Positions 33,910 to 42,973 are shown, counted from the stretch's first letter. The stretch: 64,000 nt of DNA from an uncultured Ruminococcus sp. (GCA_946413815.1 CAMKMD010000004.1:45788-109787); one strand, 5' to 3'. Numbers and translations are program-made. The notes: generated from the letters alone by a model not told the origin.

Positions 33910-35304
33910 ATGAAAGAAGAAACAAAGCAGAGAGCAGTCAAGGCGTTTCTAATCTTCCTTGCAGCGATGTTCGTGCTGACATTTGCTTCAAGGGCAGTAT
34001 ACGCCGCAAAACTGCCTAAGGTGACTTATACGACACTGAAGTATCAGAAGATACCTCATGCATTAAAGTTCAGCGGTAATGTTGACGCCGTTAACAAGAT
34101 CCCCGTATATATCCCCGAGGGACTGAGAGTAACAGCTGTCAAGGCTGACTGCGGTGACAGCGTAGGCAGGAGCAATGTGATCATACAGCTCGACCGCAGA
34201 CAGCTGTCAGATGCTATAATCTCACTCGAGAATCAGATAGAGCTTGAACTCGGCAGCGCTCAGACTTATGCTCCCGAGGGTCAGGTGCCGGTGTTCACTC
34301 TTCCGGATCTCAGGTTGATTGAATTATGTGTCAGCACAGGCGATTCTGTCTCAAAGGGTGATACTCTTTTCAGGCTCGACAGTGATTATCTCAGCAGGTT
34401 CACAGAGCAGCTCCGCCGTGACCTCAATGCGGACATAGTATCCCTCAACGAGCTTGCTGCGACAGGTGAAGGCAGTTCAGCCGATGCGCTGAAAGGTGTC
34501 ATATCCGAAAAGCAGCAGATCTATGACGAATACCGCAGGTTTTACGAGAGCGGCGGAACAGTCACGGCTCCGGTATCGGGCACGGTTACTGATGTGCTTG
34601 TATCAGTCGGCGGTATGACTATGGACACTGCGGCAGTCCTTATAAGCTCGTCTCCTGAGATAAGTGCTTCCGTAGAGGAGGCAAAGAGGAAACTTGCAGA
34701 GCTGAAGGAACTGAACGATAACGAGGGCAAGGTGTGCAGTCCGGAGATAGGCGTTATCGCCGACATAAACCTCACAGAGGGCGATATCACGGATAACAGC
34801 GCTGCCTTCACCGTATCGGACCCTGCAGACGGTATAGTATTCAGAGCCGTCATCCCTGAGGGTGATACAGGCTATATCTCCGAGGGAGATAAGGTTGATC
34901 TTTCCTTCCGGAACGGCAAGATACGTCTTGAAAACTGCGAGGTAAAGCGTATCGCCAAGCCGATAAAAGGCGACGGCAGAAAGGTAGTCATTGAACTCAA
35001 TGATGACAGGCTGAAGGCAGGCGAGAACGGGGAACTGACCATAACCGCGTTCTCTGCAGAGAACTACGGCTGTATACCTCTAAGCATCATAAACGAGGAT
35101 AAGGGGGATGGCTATATCTACCGCATTGAGGAGACCGAGGGCTTTCTCGGCAAGGAATACGTGGTACACAGGGTGGATATCAACATAGCTGACCAGAACA
35201 AGAATATTGCAGGCCTGATTGATACGAGCCTTGATGATACAACTATGATAGTGCAGACCGCATCGAAGGAGCTCAGTGAGGGGCAGAAGGTACGTCTGTC
35301 GTGA
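33910..35304 (+). CDS. HlyD-like membrane-fusion/adaptor protein
   Basis: 464 residues. One N-terminal membrane anchor (about 11-33), then the periplasmic-adaptor layout: a lipoyl-like half VYIPEGLRVTAVKADCGDSVGRSNVIIQLD, coiled-coil segments, a second lipoyl half VTAPVSGTVTDVLVSVGG near 220, then beta-barrel and membrane-proximal parts. Adaptors of this kind normally serve ABC or RND exporters, yet the neighbours are importer-type permeases. It is three bases from the permease stop, so co-transcription is certain on layout. Function here is unknown. Confidence 0.82.
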   Translation: MKEETKQRAVKAFLIFLAAMFVLTFASRAVYAAKLPKVTYTTLKYQKIPHALKFSGNVDAVNKIPVYIPEGLRVTAVKADCGDSVGRSNVIIQLDRRQLSDAIISLENQIELELGSAQTYAPEGQVPVFTLPDLRLIELCVSTGDSVSKGDTLFRLDSDYLSRFTEQLRRDLNADIVSLNELAATGEGSSADALKGVISEKQQIYDEYRRFYESGGTVTAPVSGTVTDVLVSVGGMTMDTAAVLISSSPEISASVEEAKRKLAELKELNDNEGKVCSPEIGVIADINLTEGDITDNSAAFTVSDPADGIVFRAVIPEGDTGYISEGDKVDLSFRNGKIRLENCEVKRIAKPIKGDGRKVVIELNDDRLKAGENGELTITAFSAENYGCIPLSIINEDKGDGYIYRIEETEGFLGKEYVVHRVDINIADQNKNIAGLIDTSLDDTTMIVQTASKELSEGQKVRLS

Positions 35305-35317
35305 TAATGGTACAGAA

Positions 35318-35347
35318 AAAGCTCTCCGGTATAGAATGGAGAGCTTT
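35318..35347 (+). terminator. Terminator of the transporter-adaptor operon
   Basis: AAAGCTCTCC and GGAGAGCTTT form a 10-bp stem with a 10-base loop, 14 bases after the stop codon. Confidence 0.88.
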
Positions 35348-35434
35348 GTGTCTGATCTCGTGTCTGAGATATAGCTTTTCAGGTTTTATTCTTCGGATTT
35401 CAGGTTTTGCATATTATACTGATACAACGTAAGT

Positions 35435-35485
35435 AAGCCCCGATACATAGCGGAAAAATGCGCTTCCGGCTATATATCGGGGCTT
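35435..35485 (-). terminator. Hairpin downstream of tRNA-Ser
   Basis: AAGCCCCGATA and TATCGGGGCTT form an 11-bp outer stem around an inner GCGGAAAAATGCGCTTCCGGC helix. Positioned to end the minus-strand tRNA transcript; the T-run is weak. Confidence 0.65.
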
Positions 35486-35491
35486 GATGTC

Positions 35492-35580
35492 TGGCGCAGC
35501 GGGTGGGATTCGAACCCACGTCCCTCAGGGGGCATCATGATTTCGAGTCATGTCCGTTATGACCACTTCGATACCGCTGC
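35492..35580 (-). tRNA. tRNA-Ser (CGA anticodon)
   Basis: An 89-base minus-strand gene with acceptor stem GCAGCGG/CCGCTGC, encoded CCA, anticodon loop CTCGAAA giving anticodon CGA, a long class II variable arm (TGCCCCCTGAGGGA), and T-arm GTGGG-TTCGAAT-CCCAC. The long variable arm and anticodon agree on serine, reading UCG codons. Confidence 0.96.
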
Positions 35581-35672
35581 ATTATTACGGACAGATGTCC
35601 GACTAATATATTTTATCACAGCTTGCATGATAAATCAAGACTGCGAGATATATTTTAATATATAAACAAAGT

Positions 35673-35696
35673 CATCCGGACATTGCTGTCCGGATG
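35673..35696 (-). terminator. Terminator of the sigma/anti-sigma operon
   Basis: CATCCGGACA and TGTCCGGATG form a perfect 10-bp stem with a 4-base loop, 11 bases after the stop at 35708 on the minus strand. Confidence 0.82.
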
Positions 35697-35707
35697 TTTT
35701 GATCTTC

Positions 35708-37321
35708 TTATGTTCCACGCTGCTGATTAACAAACCCTGTTGGCTGCTGATTCTGGTATTGCATAGCGTCATCGATTCTCTGGCTTATAAGTGAAACAGA
35801 TTCTTTGTACCATTCGAGGCTGCTTTCAAGACTGGCCAGCCGTGTACGGTATTCTTTGGTATCCTCAGGGGCAAGTTTCATTTCATTGATCTGGATCTGA
35901 ATCTCTTCGATTGCCCTCTGAGTATTCAGAAGAAACTCCATATTATCATCTATACTCATAGCTACCATCTCATCGTAGTATTCTTTGTAAGAATCACTTA
36001 AAAAGATCCTGTCGTCTTCCGTCTCGCTGCTCCGGGTAAAAACCTCCGGTACAGAGCATATCTCCTCACTGCCGCAGGTTATCCTGATAATTGTCGGAGT
36101 TGTGGAGTAATGTCTGCGGTCTCTGTAAGGGGATACATACAGAGCAAACTCATTACGGCAGTACTCAGCGGGAGGAAGAACCGTGCTGAATGTTCCGTGA
36201 TTGGCGAAAAGATGGTATTCAAGACTGAGAGGGGCATCGTATACGGTCTGGAGATCTGCAGAGTTCTTCATAGGCTTGATTGCCGCCCACCCCTTATACT
36301 CAATGTCCGCCTCCGTCTTTGTACCGAATATATCTGTCTCTGTGAAGTCTGAACTGAACTTTTCGGGGAAAGCCGATATTCCGCTGAAATATACCGACCT
36401 CTTCCAGGAGTATTCTTTCTCGGGAAGGTTCGTTATCTCCTCGTTACCGTTCACTGTAGTGGTATAGGTGTAGGTATCATAGTAATGCTCTTTATTGAAG
36501 CGTGCCATACTATGGTAATAGACAACATCCGTCACAGCAAGCTTTGTCTCATCGTCCTCTGTCTTTACGTACTGCATAAGGGAGTAGGAGGCGAGAGATA
36601 CTGCCTCCTTGCCGTCAAGCGCGAGTATGCCGTATCCGTCATCGTAGAAGCGGTTCTCGATGTCGTCCTTCACCTTCTGACAATAGGCCTCGGGGATGAT
36701 GCGGTCGCTCATCTCTATCTCCTTGATATCTTTCGGTGTGAATCTTGCATCAGAGCAGGCAACTGCGATATATTTGGATTTCTCGAAGCTGTCCGTATAC
36801 TCAACGGCATAGACCTCATTGGTGGCTGTTCCGTCAGCCGTTCTTATGAACAGACGCACCATTGCATCATCCTTGCTGCTTTCCTCAAAGGGGCAGGGCA
36901 TAAGGGGTGTTATCAGCACATCATTTCTGATGTAGTAGCTGAGCGGGACGTCAAAGCTGATGAAATCTCCCCAGCTTATAGCTTCCTCCATACGGCTGAG
37001 AGCAGATTCGTATCTGTCCTTTCCGTCTGGACTGATACCAGAGAGTATCTTAGGCAAAATATCCGTTTCAGGTATTACGAAAGCAAGCACAGCAGCAGCC
37101 ACGGCAGCTGATATCCATTTCAGGGCTCTGTGTCTCCTGCTTTTCTGAGTAACGTTCTCAAGGCCTGTTACGATGTATCCGCTCTCGGAAGGATCTGTCA
37201 TTGATTGCGGGTATGCTCTGTCTGTGATCTTGTCAAAGACATCAACTGTATCTGAAAGCTCGTCCATCCTGTCACAGAGAAGCTTTGCGATATCTTTCTG
37301 ATCATTGTTGTTTTTCATCAT
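35708..37321 (-). CDS. Single-pass membrane protein, probable anti-sigma factor
   Basis: 537 residues. A cytoplasmic N-terminus of ~68 residues (QKDIAKLLCDRMDELSDTVDV) is followed by one membrane helix (about 70-90), a ~350-residue extracytoplasmic region unlike any family I recognise, and a coiled-coil tail (about 455-520, rich in Glu/Gln/Lys heptads). Its start lies inside the ECF sigma gene, the usual place for a cognate anti-sigma factor. The large outer domain may be the stress sensor. An upstream GTG (37327) is an alternative start; AGGTG favours the ATGs at 37321 or 37318. Confidence 0.65.
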   Translation of the reverse strand: MMKNNNDQKDIAKLLCDRMDELSDTVDVFDKITDRAYPQSMTDPSESGYIVTGLENVTQKSRRHRALKWISAAVAAAVLAFVIPETDILPKILSGISPDGKDRYESALSRMEEAISWGDFISFDVPLSYYIRNDVLITPLMPCPFEESSKDDAMVRLFIRTADGTATNEVYAVEYTDSFEKSKYIAVACSDARFTPKDIKEIEMSDRIIPEAYCQKVKDDIENRFYDDGYGILALDGKEAVSLASYSLMQYVKTEDDETKLAVTDVVYYHSMARFNKEHYYDTYTYTTTVNGNEEITNLPEKEYSWKRSVYFSGISAFPEKFSSDFTETDIFGTKTEADIEYKGWAAIKPMKNSADLQTVYDAPLSLEYHLFANHGTFSTVLPPAEYCRNEFALYVSPYRDRRHYSTTPTIIRITCGSEEICSVPEVFTRSSETEDDRIFLSDSYKEYYDEMVAMSIDDNMEFLLNTQRAIEEIQIQINEMKLAPEDTKEYRTRLASLESSLEWYKESVSLISQRIDDAMQYQNQQPTGFVNQQRGT

Positions 37322-37904
37322 TAACACCTGCCTTTTCCTTTAGGATGTCCATAGCCCGGGCGTACCGTGATTTGACCGTGGATTCGGGACTGCGCATTAT
37401 GACTGCAATCTCCCTGAACGTCAGCCCGATGCATATCTTCATAACAACGATCTGTCTGTGTTTGTCGGGAAGGTATTTGAGGAGCTGATTGATGAAGATG
37501 CTGTCCTCTACGGTCTTGTCGGCATCTCCGTAGCTCTGTATGAACAAATCTGTTTTCCTCGGGTTGAAATTTCTCCGCATCTCAAGTGCGACATTCCGGG
37601 CGATTTTGTGGATATAGCCTTTTCCGTCGCCTTTCTTTGCATCAAAATGCCGTACCTGTGTGAGACGTACAAAGGTCTCGATCACGCAGTCTTCTGAGAG
37701 ATGATAATCAGCTGTGATACTGAATGCAAGTGCAAAAACACTTTTCCTGAATGTCAGGTATAGCTTTTCGAGTGCTTCCTTGGAACGGGCACAGTCTGTT
37801 ATAAGCTGATTGATATTATTTTCTTCGGCAGTCTCAGCTCTGCCTTCAGCGGCTCCTTTGATACTCGTCTCACCTCCGGTGGCGGTTTCTGGGTAAGCTG
37901 TCAT
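37302..37904 (-). CDS. ECF-type RNA polymerase sigma factor
   Basis: 200 residues. Region 2 (EKLYLTFRKSVFALAFSITADYHLSEDCVIETFVRL) and region 4 (LLKYLPDKHRQIVVMKICIGLTFREIAVIMRSPESTVKSRYARAMDIL) are clear. A ~35-residue N-terminal extension precedes region 2. The start at 37904 has GAAAGGAG eight bases upstream; a GTG three codons earlier overlaps that site. It is co-transcribed with the membrane protein downstream, and a perfect palindrome lies just upstream of the ribosome binding site. Confidence 0.92.
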   Translation of the reverse strand: MTAYPETATGGETSIKGAAEGRAETAEENNINQLITDCARSKEALEKLYLTFRKSVFALAFSITADYHLSEDCVIETFVRLTQVRHFDAKKGDGKGYIHKIARNVALEMRRNFNPRKTDLFIQSYGDADKTVEDSIFINQLLKYLPDKHRQIVVMKICIGLTFREIAVIMRSPESTVKSRYARAMDILKEKAGVNDEKQQ

Positions 37905-37939
37905 AACGTTCACTCCTTTCGCATGGCCAGTTTCAGCCG

Positions 37940-37963
37940 GTATATGAAAGCGCTTTCATATAC
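37940..37963. promoter_or_regulatory. 24-bp perfect palindrome with a cre-like core
   Basis: The arms GTATATGAAAGC and GCTTTCATATAC are exact reverse complements. The core TGAAAGCGCTTTCA (37945-37958) fits the CcpA catabolite-responsive element consensus and LacI-family operators in general. It lies 20 bases upstream of the sigma-gene ribosome binding site, where a bound repressor would block transcription. Confidence 0.8.
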
Positions 37964-38082
37964 AAGTGAATTCCGGGAGCGAAAAAGACGAAATGGAATG
38001 AATAAAATTGTTAGATAGATAAAACAAATTATCAATCTGCCTGTTTTAAGCCTTATTCCGGTATATTTGCTTTCGAGGGACT

Positions 38083-38100
38083 TGTTAACCATGGTTAACA
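38083..38100. promoter_or_regulatory. 18-bp perfect palindrome at the 3' end of the P-type ATPase gene
   Basis: TGTTAACC-ATGGTTAACA reads identically on both strands and contains the stop codon of the CtpE-like gene. It might be a protein-binding site for the downstream sigma operon, or chance codon sequence. Confidence 0.5.
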
Positions 38101-40487
38101 CTATCGCTCTTACCGGTGAAGAATTCTCCGATCTTGTTTACAAGCATGGAGAGATATCTGAGCATGGGCTCTGCTATTATACAGAAATCTGCGCACAGCA
38201 GCAGGCATTTGAGAGATATGGATGATATGCAGAACAACTCGTTGAGCAGGAATACCCCGACGGAGATGCCGAGAAGACAGAATATCCATATTCCCCATTT
38301 GTAGCCGTTCATAGGCATACTTATCCGGAAGAGTATCATAAGCCCCACTGCGGCAAGGAGTATGGTCGAGCCGGAGGATATATCGCCCTCGCTCAGGCCG
38401 AAGATATTACCGAAGAATACCATGGCCGAGACCATGACAGTATCAGTGATGCCTGCCGGTATAGCCTTTAAAAGGACATTCGTCATAAACTTTCCGCGTA
38501 TCAGCTCATGGTTCGGTATCTGTGAGAGGAAGAAAGCAGGTATGCCGATGGTGAACATACTTATAAGTGTTATCTGCGAAGGCACGAAGGGATAGCTGAT
38601 TCCCCAGAATATAGTTACAAGGGCCAGCAGAAGGGAGAATACGTTCTTCACAAGGAAGAGACTGCCGGAGCGTTCGAGGTTGTTGACTACCTTTCGGCCT
38701 TCCATTACAACTTCCGGCATACGTGAGAAATCTGATTCAAGGAGAACGAGCTGAGAGGCCTGTGCAGCGGCGTCACTGCCGGAAGCCATAGCCACGGAGC
38801 AGTCAGCATCCTTGAGTGCAAGCACATCGTTCACGCCGTCTCCTGTCATAGCAACGGTATGTCCTGCCTTTCTGAGAGCCTTTATGAGCTTGCGCTTCTG
38901 TTCGGGGGTCACCCTTCCGAATACAGTATACCTCACTGCAGCGGCGGCGAGGGAGCTGTCAGTGGTAAGCGTTGATGCGTCTATATAGCTGCCTGCATTC
39001 TCTATACCTGCCTGACAGGCGACCTCTGATACGGTAACAGGGTTGTCTCCTGATATGACCTTTATTTCAACGCCCTGCTCACGGAAAAAGGAAAATGTCT
39101 CCGGGGCGTTGGATCTTACAGGGTTCGCAAGTATTATGAAGCATACCGCCTCAGTGTTTCCCTGAAGCTGTCTGCCGTCGGGTACGGTATCTGCCTCTGC
39201 AAGTACAAGTACCCTTGCACCTCTGCGGTAGCAGCCCTCTGCAAGCTCACGGTGTCTGTCGTAGCCTCCGCCGAGTATGAGCTCAGGGGCACCGAGTATA
39301 AAGGGTATGTCTTTGCCGTGTATTCTCAGCACGGCGCTGCTGTATTTGAATTCCGGGGAGAATCCGGTGAACTGTTTTACTTCCTTTCCCGAGGGCGAGC
39401 GGAAACGGTTCTTCATAGCCTCCATGGTAGCGTTGTCTGCGGACTGTGCAGAGCAGAAATCGCTGAGCAGCGTTTCGGTCTCCTCCGGGGTATACCTCTC
39501 TGACAAGGTTATCATATCCGTAACGCTCATGGTGTTCTCGGTTATGGTACCGGTCTTGTCCACGCACAGCACGTCCGCACGGGCAAGGGTCTCTATGCAC
39601 TTCATATCATGGACGAGAACACGGTTCATAGCAAGGCGCATGGTGCTTATCGCAAGTGTGGTGCTTGCGAGGAGGAAAAGCCCTTCCGGTATCATGCCTA
39701 TGACAGCGGCCATACTTGAACGTATGCTGTCATTGAAGCTGTCTCCGCCGATGAGATGCTGATGGAAGAAGAGGATAAGACCTATGGGGATAATGGCGAT
39801 GCCGGCGAGCTTGACTATGCGGTTGAGGGAGCGTATCATCTCCGACTGCTCACCCCGGCGCAGCTTCTTGGCCTGTATGGTCAGACCGGAGATATAGGAA
39901 TCCTTTCCCACCTTTTCAAGCCTTGCACGGCAGGTGCCGGAGACTATGAAGCTGCCGGACATAAGGCTGTCGCCGGCGGCCTTTGGTATCTCGTCAGATT
40001 CGCCCGTAAGCAGCGCCTCATTCACGGTCACATTGCCGGTAACTATGGCGCAGTCTGCCGTTATCTGGTCGCCTGCTGTGAATACAGCGATATCATCAAG
40101 GACGAGCTCTCTTGAAGGAACGCTGGTCTCCCTGCTGTCACGTATGACTTTTGTTACCGGAGCATTCATGACTGTCAGCTTGTCAAGGACTCGCTTTGAA
40201 CGCAGTTCCTGTACGATGCCGATGCAGGTATTCGCTATTATGACAGGCATGAAGGTAAGGTCGCGGTATGAACCGGCATATATGATAAGAACAGCGATAG
40301 TAACGAAAATGAAGTTGAAGTAGGTGAAAACGTTCCCGGCGATTATTTCCCCGACGGACTTGGAAGGGGGAGCGGGCGGGATATTGCTCAGGCCCTGCGC
40401 CTTGCGCAGCTTTACCTGTTCTGCACTGAGCCCTTTGTCAGGAGCTGCGGAGATACGTTCTGCCTGAGTATTGTTTTCTTCTGTCAT
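38085..40487 (-). CDS. CtpE-like cation-transporting P-type ATPase
   Basis: 800 residues. P-type ATPase motifs in order: LLTGESDEIPK (actuator), IGMIPEGL (membrane-helix-4 cation site with the Pro-Glu-Gly-Leu of P2 Ca2+ pumps), CVDKTGTITEN (phosphorylated Asp), and MTGDGVNDVLALKDAD (hinge). The layout matches the CtpE/MgtA-like group; mycobacterial CtpE imports Ca2+. The ion is therefore probably Ca2+ but not proven. There are no N-terminal heavy-metal domains. The start at 40487 has AGGAGGTG upstream. No terminator was recognised downstream. Confidence 0.88.
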   Translation of the reverse strand: MTEENNTQAERISAAPDKGLSAEQVKLRKAQGLSNIPPAPPSKSVGEIIAGNVFTYFNFIFVTIAVLIIYAGSYRDLTFMPVIIANTCIGIVQELRSKRVLDKLTVMNAPVTKVIRDSRETSVPSRELVLDDIAVFTAGDQITADCAIVTGNVTVNEALLTGESDEIPKAAGDSLMSGSFIVSGTCRARLEKVGKDSYISGLTIQAKKLRRGEQSEMIRSLNRIVKLAGIAIIPIGLILFFHQHLIGGDSFNDSIRSSMAAVIGMIPEGLFLLASTTLAISTMRLAMNRVLVHDMKCIETLARADVLCVDKTGTITENTMSVTDMITLSERYTPEETETLLSDFCSAQSADNATMEAMKNRFRSPSGKEVKQFTGFSPEFKYSSAVLRIHGKDIPFILGAPELILGGGYDRHRELAEGCYRRGARVLVLAEADTVPDGRQLQGNTEAVCFIILANPVRSNAPETFSFFREQGVEIKVISGDNPVTVSEVACQAGIENAGSYIDASTLTTDSSLAAAAVRYTVFGRVTPEQKRKLIKALRKAGHTVAMTGDGVNDVLALKDADCSVAMASGSDAAAQASQLVLLESDFSRMPEVVMEGRKVVNNLERSGSLFLVKNVFSLLLALVTIFWGISYPFVPSQITLISMFTIGIPAFFLSQIPNHELIRGKFMTNVLLKAIPAGITDTVMVSAMVFFGNIFGLSEGDISSGSTILLAAVGLMILFRISMPMNGYKWGIWIFCLLGISVGVFLLNELFCISSISLKCLLLCADFCIIAEPMLRYLSMLVNKIGEFFTGKSDSVNHG

Positions 40488-40570
40488 GATGTCACCTCCT
40501 GTGACAGTAATTGTCTCACACATATTATAACACAACAGAAAAAATGATTCAAGAAATTTGCTGAAAGGTA

Positions 40571-40599
40571 TTGACAATTGATACTGAGTATGATATTAT
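40571..40599 (+). promoter_or_regulatory. Promoter of the heavy-metal ATPase gene
   Basis: TTGACA at 40571-40576, a 17-base spacer, TATTAT at 40594-40599, immediately followed by the ArsR-type operator. Confidence 0.85.
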
Positions 40600-40600
40600 A

Positions 40601-40626
40601 TACATATGAACAAGTGTTCATATGTA
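40601..40626 (+). promoter_or_regulatory. Perfect 12-2-12 ArsR/SmtB-type operator
   Basis: TACATATGAACA, two bases, TGTTCATATGTA: exact inverted arms of 12 bases. ATGAACA-TGTTCAT is the hallmark of CadC/CzrA/SmtB metal-sensor operators. It covers the transcription start, so metal-free repressor would block the promoter. No arsR-type gene is in the window. Confidence 0.88.
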
Positions 40627-40649
40627 ATTCGTATTGAAAGGAGCTTATT

Positions 40650-42962
40650 ATGGATAAAAGCTATGAGATACAGAATCTTGACTGTGCACACTGCGGCGCT
40701 AAGATAGAAGAGGCTATCCGTGCTCTGGAAGGCGTTGAGGAGGCTATCCTGAACTTTCCGCTGAAAAAGCTGATGGTAAAAGGGGAGCACACCGAAGAAC
40801 TTCTCAGGCAGATGAACGATACAGCAAGGAGCATTGAGCCGGAGGTCGTTATAGTCCCTCTGAGCGGTGCAAGGACTTACGAATTCTCTGTGGAAAACCT
40901 TGACTGCGCACACTGCGGAGAGAAGATAAGAGCCATGATAGCCGAGATGAACGGCATCGAGTCCGCAGTGCTCAATTTCCCGCTGAAAAAGCTGACCGTA
41001 GTCGGAAGGGTTGACGAGGAAACAGTTACTCTGATGAATGAGCTTGCACAGGCCCTCGAGCCGGGAACTGTCATAGTACCTGTTACCGCTGAGAAGGAGC
41101 AGGAGCATCATCACGAAGAAGAGGAGAACAGCAAAACTGATTTCATACTCCTCGTCATTGGTATTGTCCTCTTTGCGGCGGCAGTTATCACCGGCAGGCT
41201 TACAGACTCAAAGCTGGCTGTGCTCCCGCTTTTCATCGCCGCTTATCTTATACTCGGCAGGGATGTGCTTAAGGCTACTTTCAGGAACATAAAGGCAAGG
41301 AACTTCTTTGACGAGAATACCCTGATGACTGTAGCTACGATAGGCGCATTTTCCCTCGGTGACTACGCCGAAGCTGTCGGAGTCATGCTCTTCTTCAAGA
41401 TAGGAGAGATGTTCGAGGAGAGAGCCGTAGCAAAGAGCAGAAAGGCTATTACGGAAGCTTCTGAGCTGCGTGTTGACGAAGCGGATGTCCTCCGTGACGG
41501 TGCCTTTGTGCGTATCAGCGCCGATGATATCAGGATAGATGATATCATCCGTGTCAAAGCCGGTGAGCGAATCGCAGCCGACGGTATAGTCGAGACAGGC
41601 AGCGCCCTGATAGATACCTCGGCAGTAACAGGAGAACCTCTCCCTGTGCGTGCTGATATCGGCGATGCAGTTATGTCGGGCTGTATCAATACCTCCGAGA
41701 CCTTTACCATGAGGGCTGCGGCAAATGCCTCTGATTCAACTATCTCACGTATAGCAAAGGCGGTGGAGGATGCCTCCGCAGCAAAGCCTGAGATAGACAG
41801 GTTCATAACACGCTTCTCCAGGGTGTATACTCCTGTTGTGCTTATTATAGCAGCACTTACAGCGCTGCTTGGCTCGCTTATAACAGGTGACTGGAGCAAG
41901 TGGATATATTCGGCACTGACCTTCCTTGTTATCAGCTGCCCGTGTGCGCTGGTACTCAGCGTGCCGCTGGCTTACTTCTCCGGCATCGGAGCAGCTTCAA
42001 AGCTCGGTATACTCTTCAAGGGCGGCAATGCCATAGAAGCTCTGGCCAAGGTAAAGGCAGTTGCATTCGACAAGACAGGAACACTCACAAAGGGTACCTT
42101 CTCACTGACAGAGGCTGTATCCTACGGGGATATGTCTGATATAGAGCTGACAGAGCTCTGTGCAGCCTGCGAGCAGTCCTCCACGCACCCGATAGCACAA
42201 AGCATCGTGGCAGCCTGTGAGAGCGACCTTCCACAGCCTGATAAGGTGACGGAAACAGCAGGAAGAGGCTTGTCTGCTATGATAAACGGGGAAAGAATAC
42301 TCTGCGGAAACAGGAGCTACATGGAAGAGAACGGGGTAACTCTTCCTGAAGAGGAGCTTCCTGACGGAACGGTAGTATACGTTGCAAGAGAAGGCAGAGC
42401 AGAGGGCAGGATAATAGTTTCCGATACGGTAAAGGAGAGCGCCGGAGCAGCAGTTGCCGGACTTAACGCTATGGGTGTGGCTACGGCTATGTTCACAGGC
42501 GATAAGACATCCAATGCAGAGAACGTAGGAAAGGCGCTGGGGATATCCGAGGTATCCGGAGATATGCTGCCGGAGGATAAGCTCAGCGGACTGAAAAAGC
42601 TGCGTGAGAAGTACGGCTCTGTCATGTTCGTAGGCGACGGCATCAACGACGGCCCTGTTCTTGCCGGAGCAGATGTGGGCGGCGCCATGCAGACCGGTTC
42701 TGACCTTGCTCTTGAAGCAGCAGATGTGGTATTCATGAACAGTGAGCCCGGTGCGGTGTATAATGCCAAGAGACTATCCGACAAGACACAGCGCATAGCT
42801 TATGAGAATATCATCTTTGCTCTTGCCGTAAAGGCGGCAGTGCTTCTGCTCGGTCTTATCGGACATCCGAATATGTGGTTCGCAGTATTTGCCGATTCCG
42901 GCACGGCCATGCTTCTGGTGCTCAATTCCATCAGAGCACTCAGCATCAGGAAATACAGATAA
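40650..42962 (+). CDS. Heavy-metal efflux P1B-type ATPase (CadA/ZntA-like)
   Basis: 770 residues. Two N-terminal heavy-metal-associated domains with LDCAHCGAKI and LDCAHCGEKI, then a His/Glu-rich stretch (EQEHHHEEEE) before the first membrane helix. CPC in SCPCALVLSVPLAY marks the P1B metal channel; FDKTGTLTKG contains the phosphorylated Asp, HP is in SSTHPIAQS and the hinge in VGDGINDGPVLAGAD. CxxC domains, CPC and the ArsR-type operator point to Zn2+/Cd2+/Pb2+ export. AAAGGAG precedes the ATG. Confidence 0.95.
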   Translation: MDKSYEIQNLDCAHCGAKIEEAIRALEGVEEAILNFPLKKLMVKGEHTEELLRQMNDTARSIEPEVVIVPLSGARTYEFSVENLDCAHCGEKIRAMIAEMNGIESAVLNFPLKKLTVVGRVDEETVTLMNELAQALEPGTVIVPVTAEKEQEHHHEEEENSKTDFILLVIGIVLFAAAVITGRLTDSKLAVLPLFIAAYLILGRDVLKATFRNIKARNFFDENTLMTVATIGAFSLGDYAEAVGVMLFFKIGEMFEERAVAKSRKAITEASELRVDEADVLRDGAFVRISADDIRIDDIIRVKAGERIAADGIVETGSALIDTSAVTGEPLPVRADIGDAVMSGCINTSETFTMRAAANASDSTISRIAKAVEDASAAKPEIDRFITRFSRVYTPVVLIIAALTALLGSLITGDWSKWIYSALTFLVISCPCALVLSVPLAYFSGIGAASKLGILFKGGNAIEALAKVKAVAFDKTGTLTKGTFSLTEAVSYGDMSDIELTELCAACEQSSTHPIAQSIVAACESDLPQPDKVTETAGRGLSAMINGERILCGNRSYMEENGVTLPEEELPDGTVVYVAREGRAEGRIIVSDTVKESAGAAVAGLNAMGVATAMFTGDKTSNAENVGKALGISEVSGDMLPEDKLSGLKKLREKYGSVMFVGDGINDGPVLAGADVGGAMQTGSDLALEAADVVFMNSEPGAVYNAKRLSDKTQRIAYENIIFALAVKAAVLLLGLIGHPNMWFAVFADSGTAMLLVLNSIRALSIRKYR

Positions 42963-42973
42963 GGAGGAAGGAT

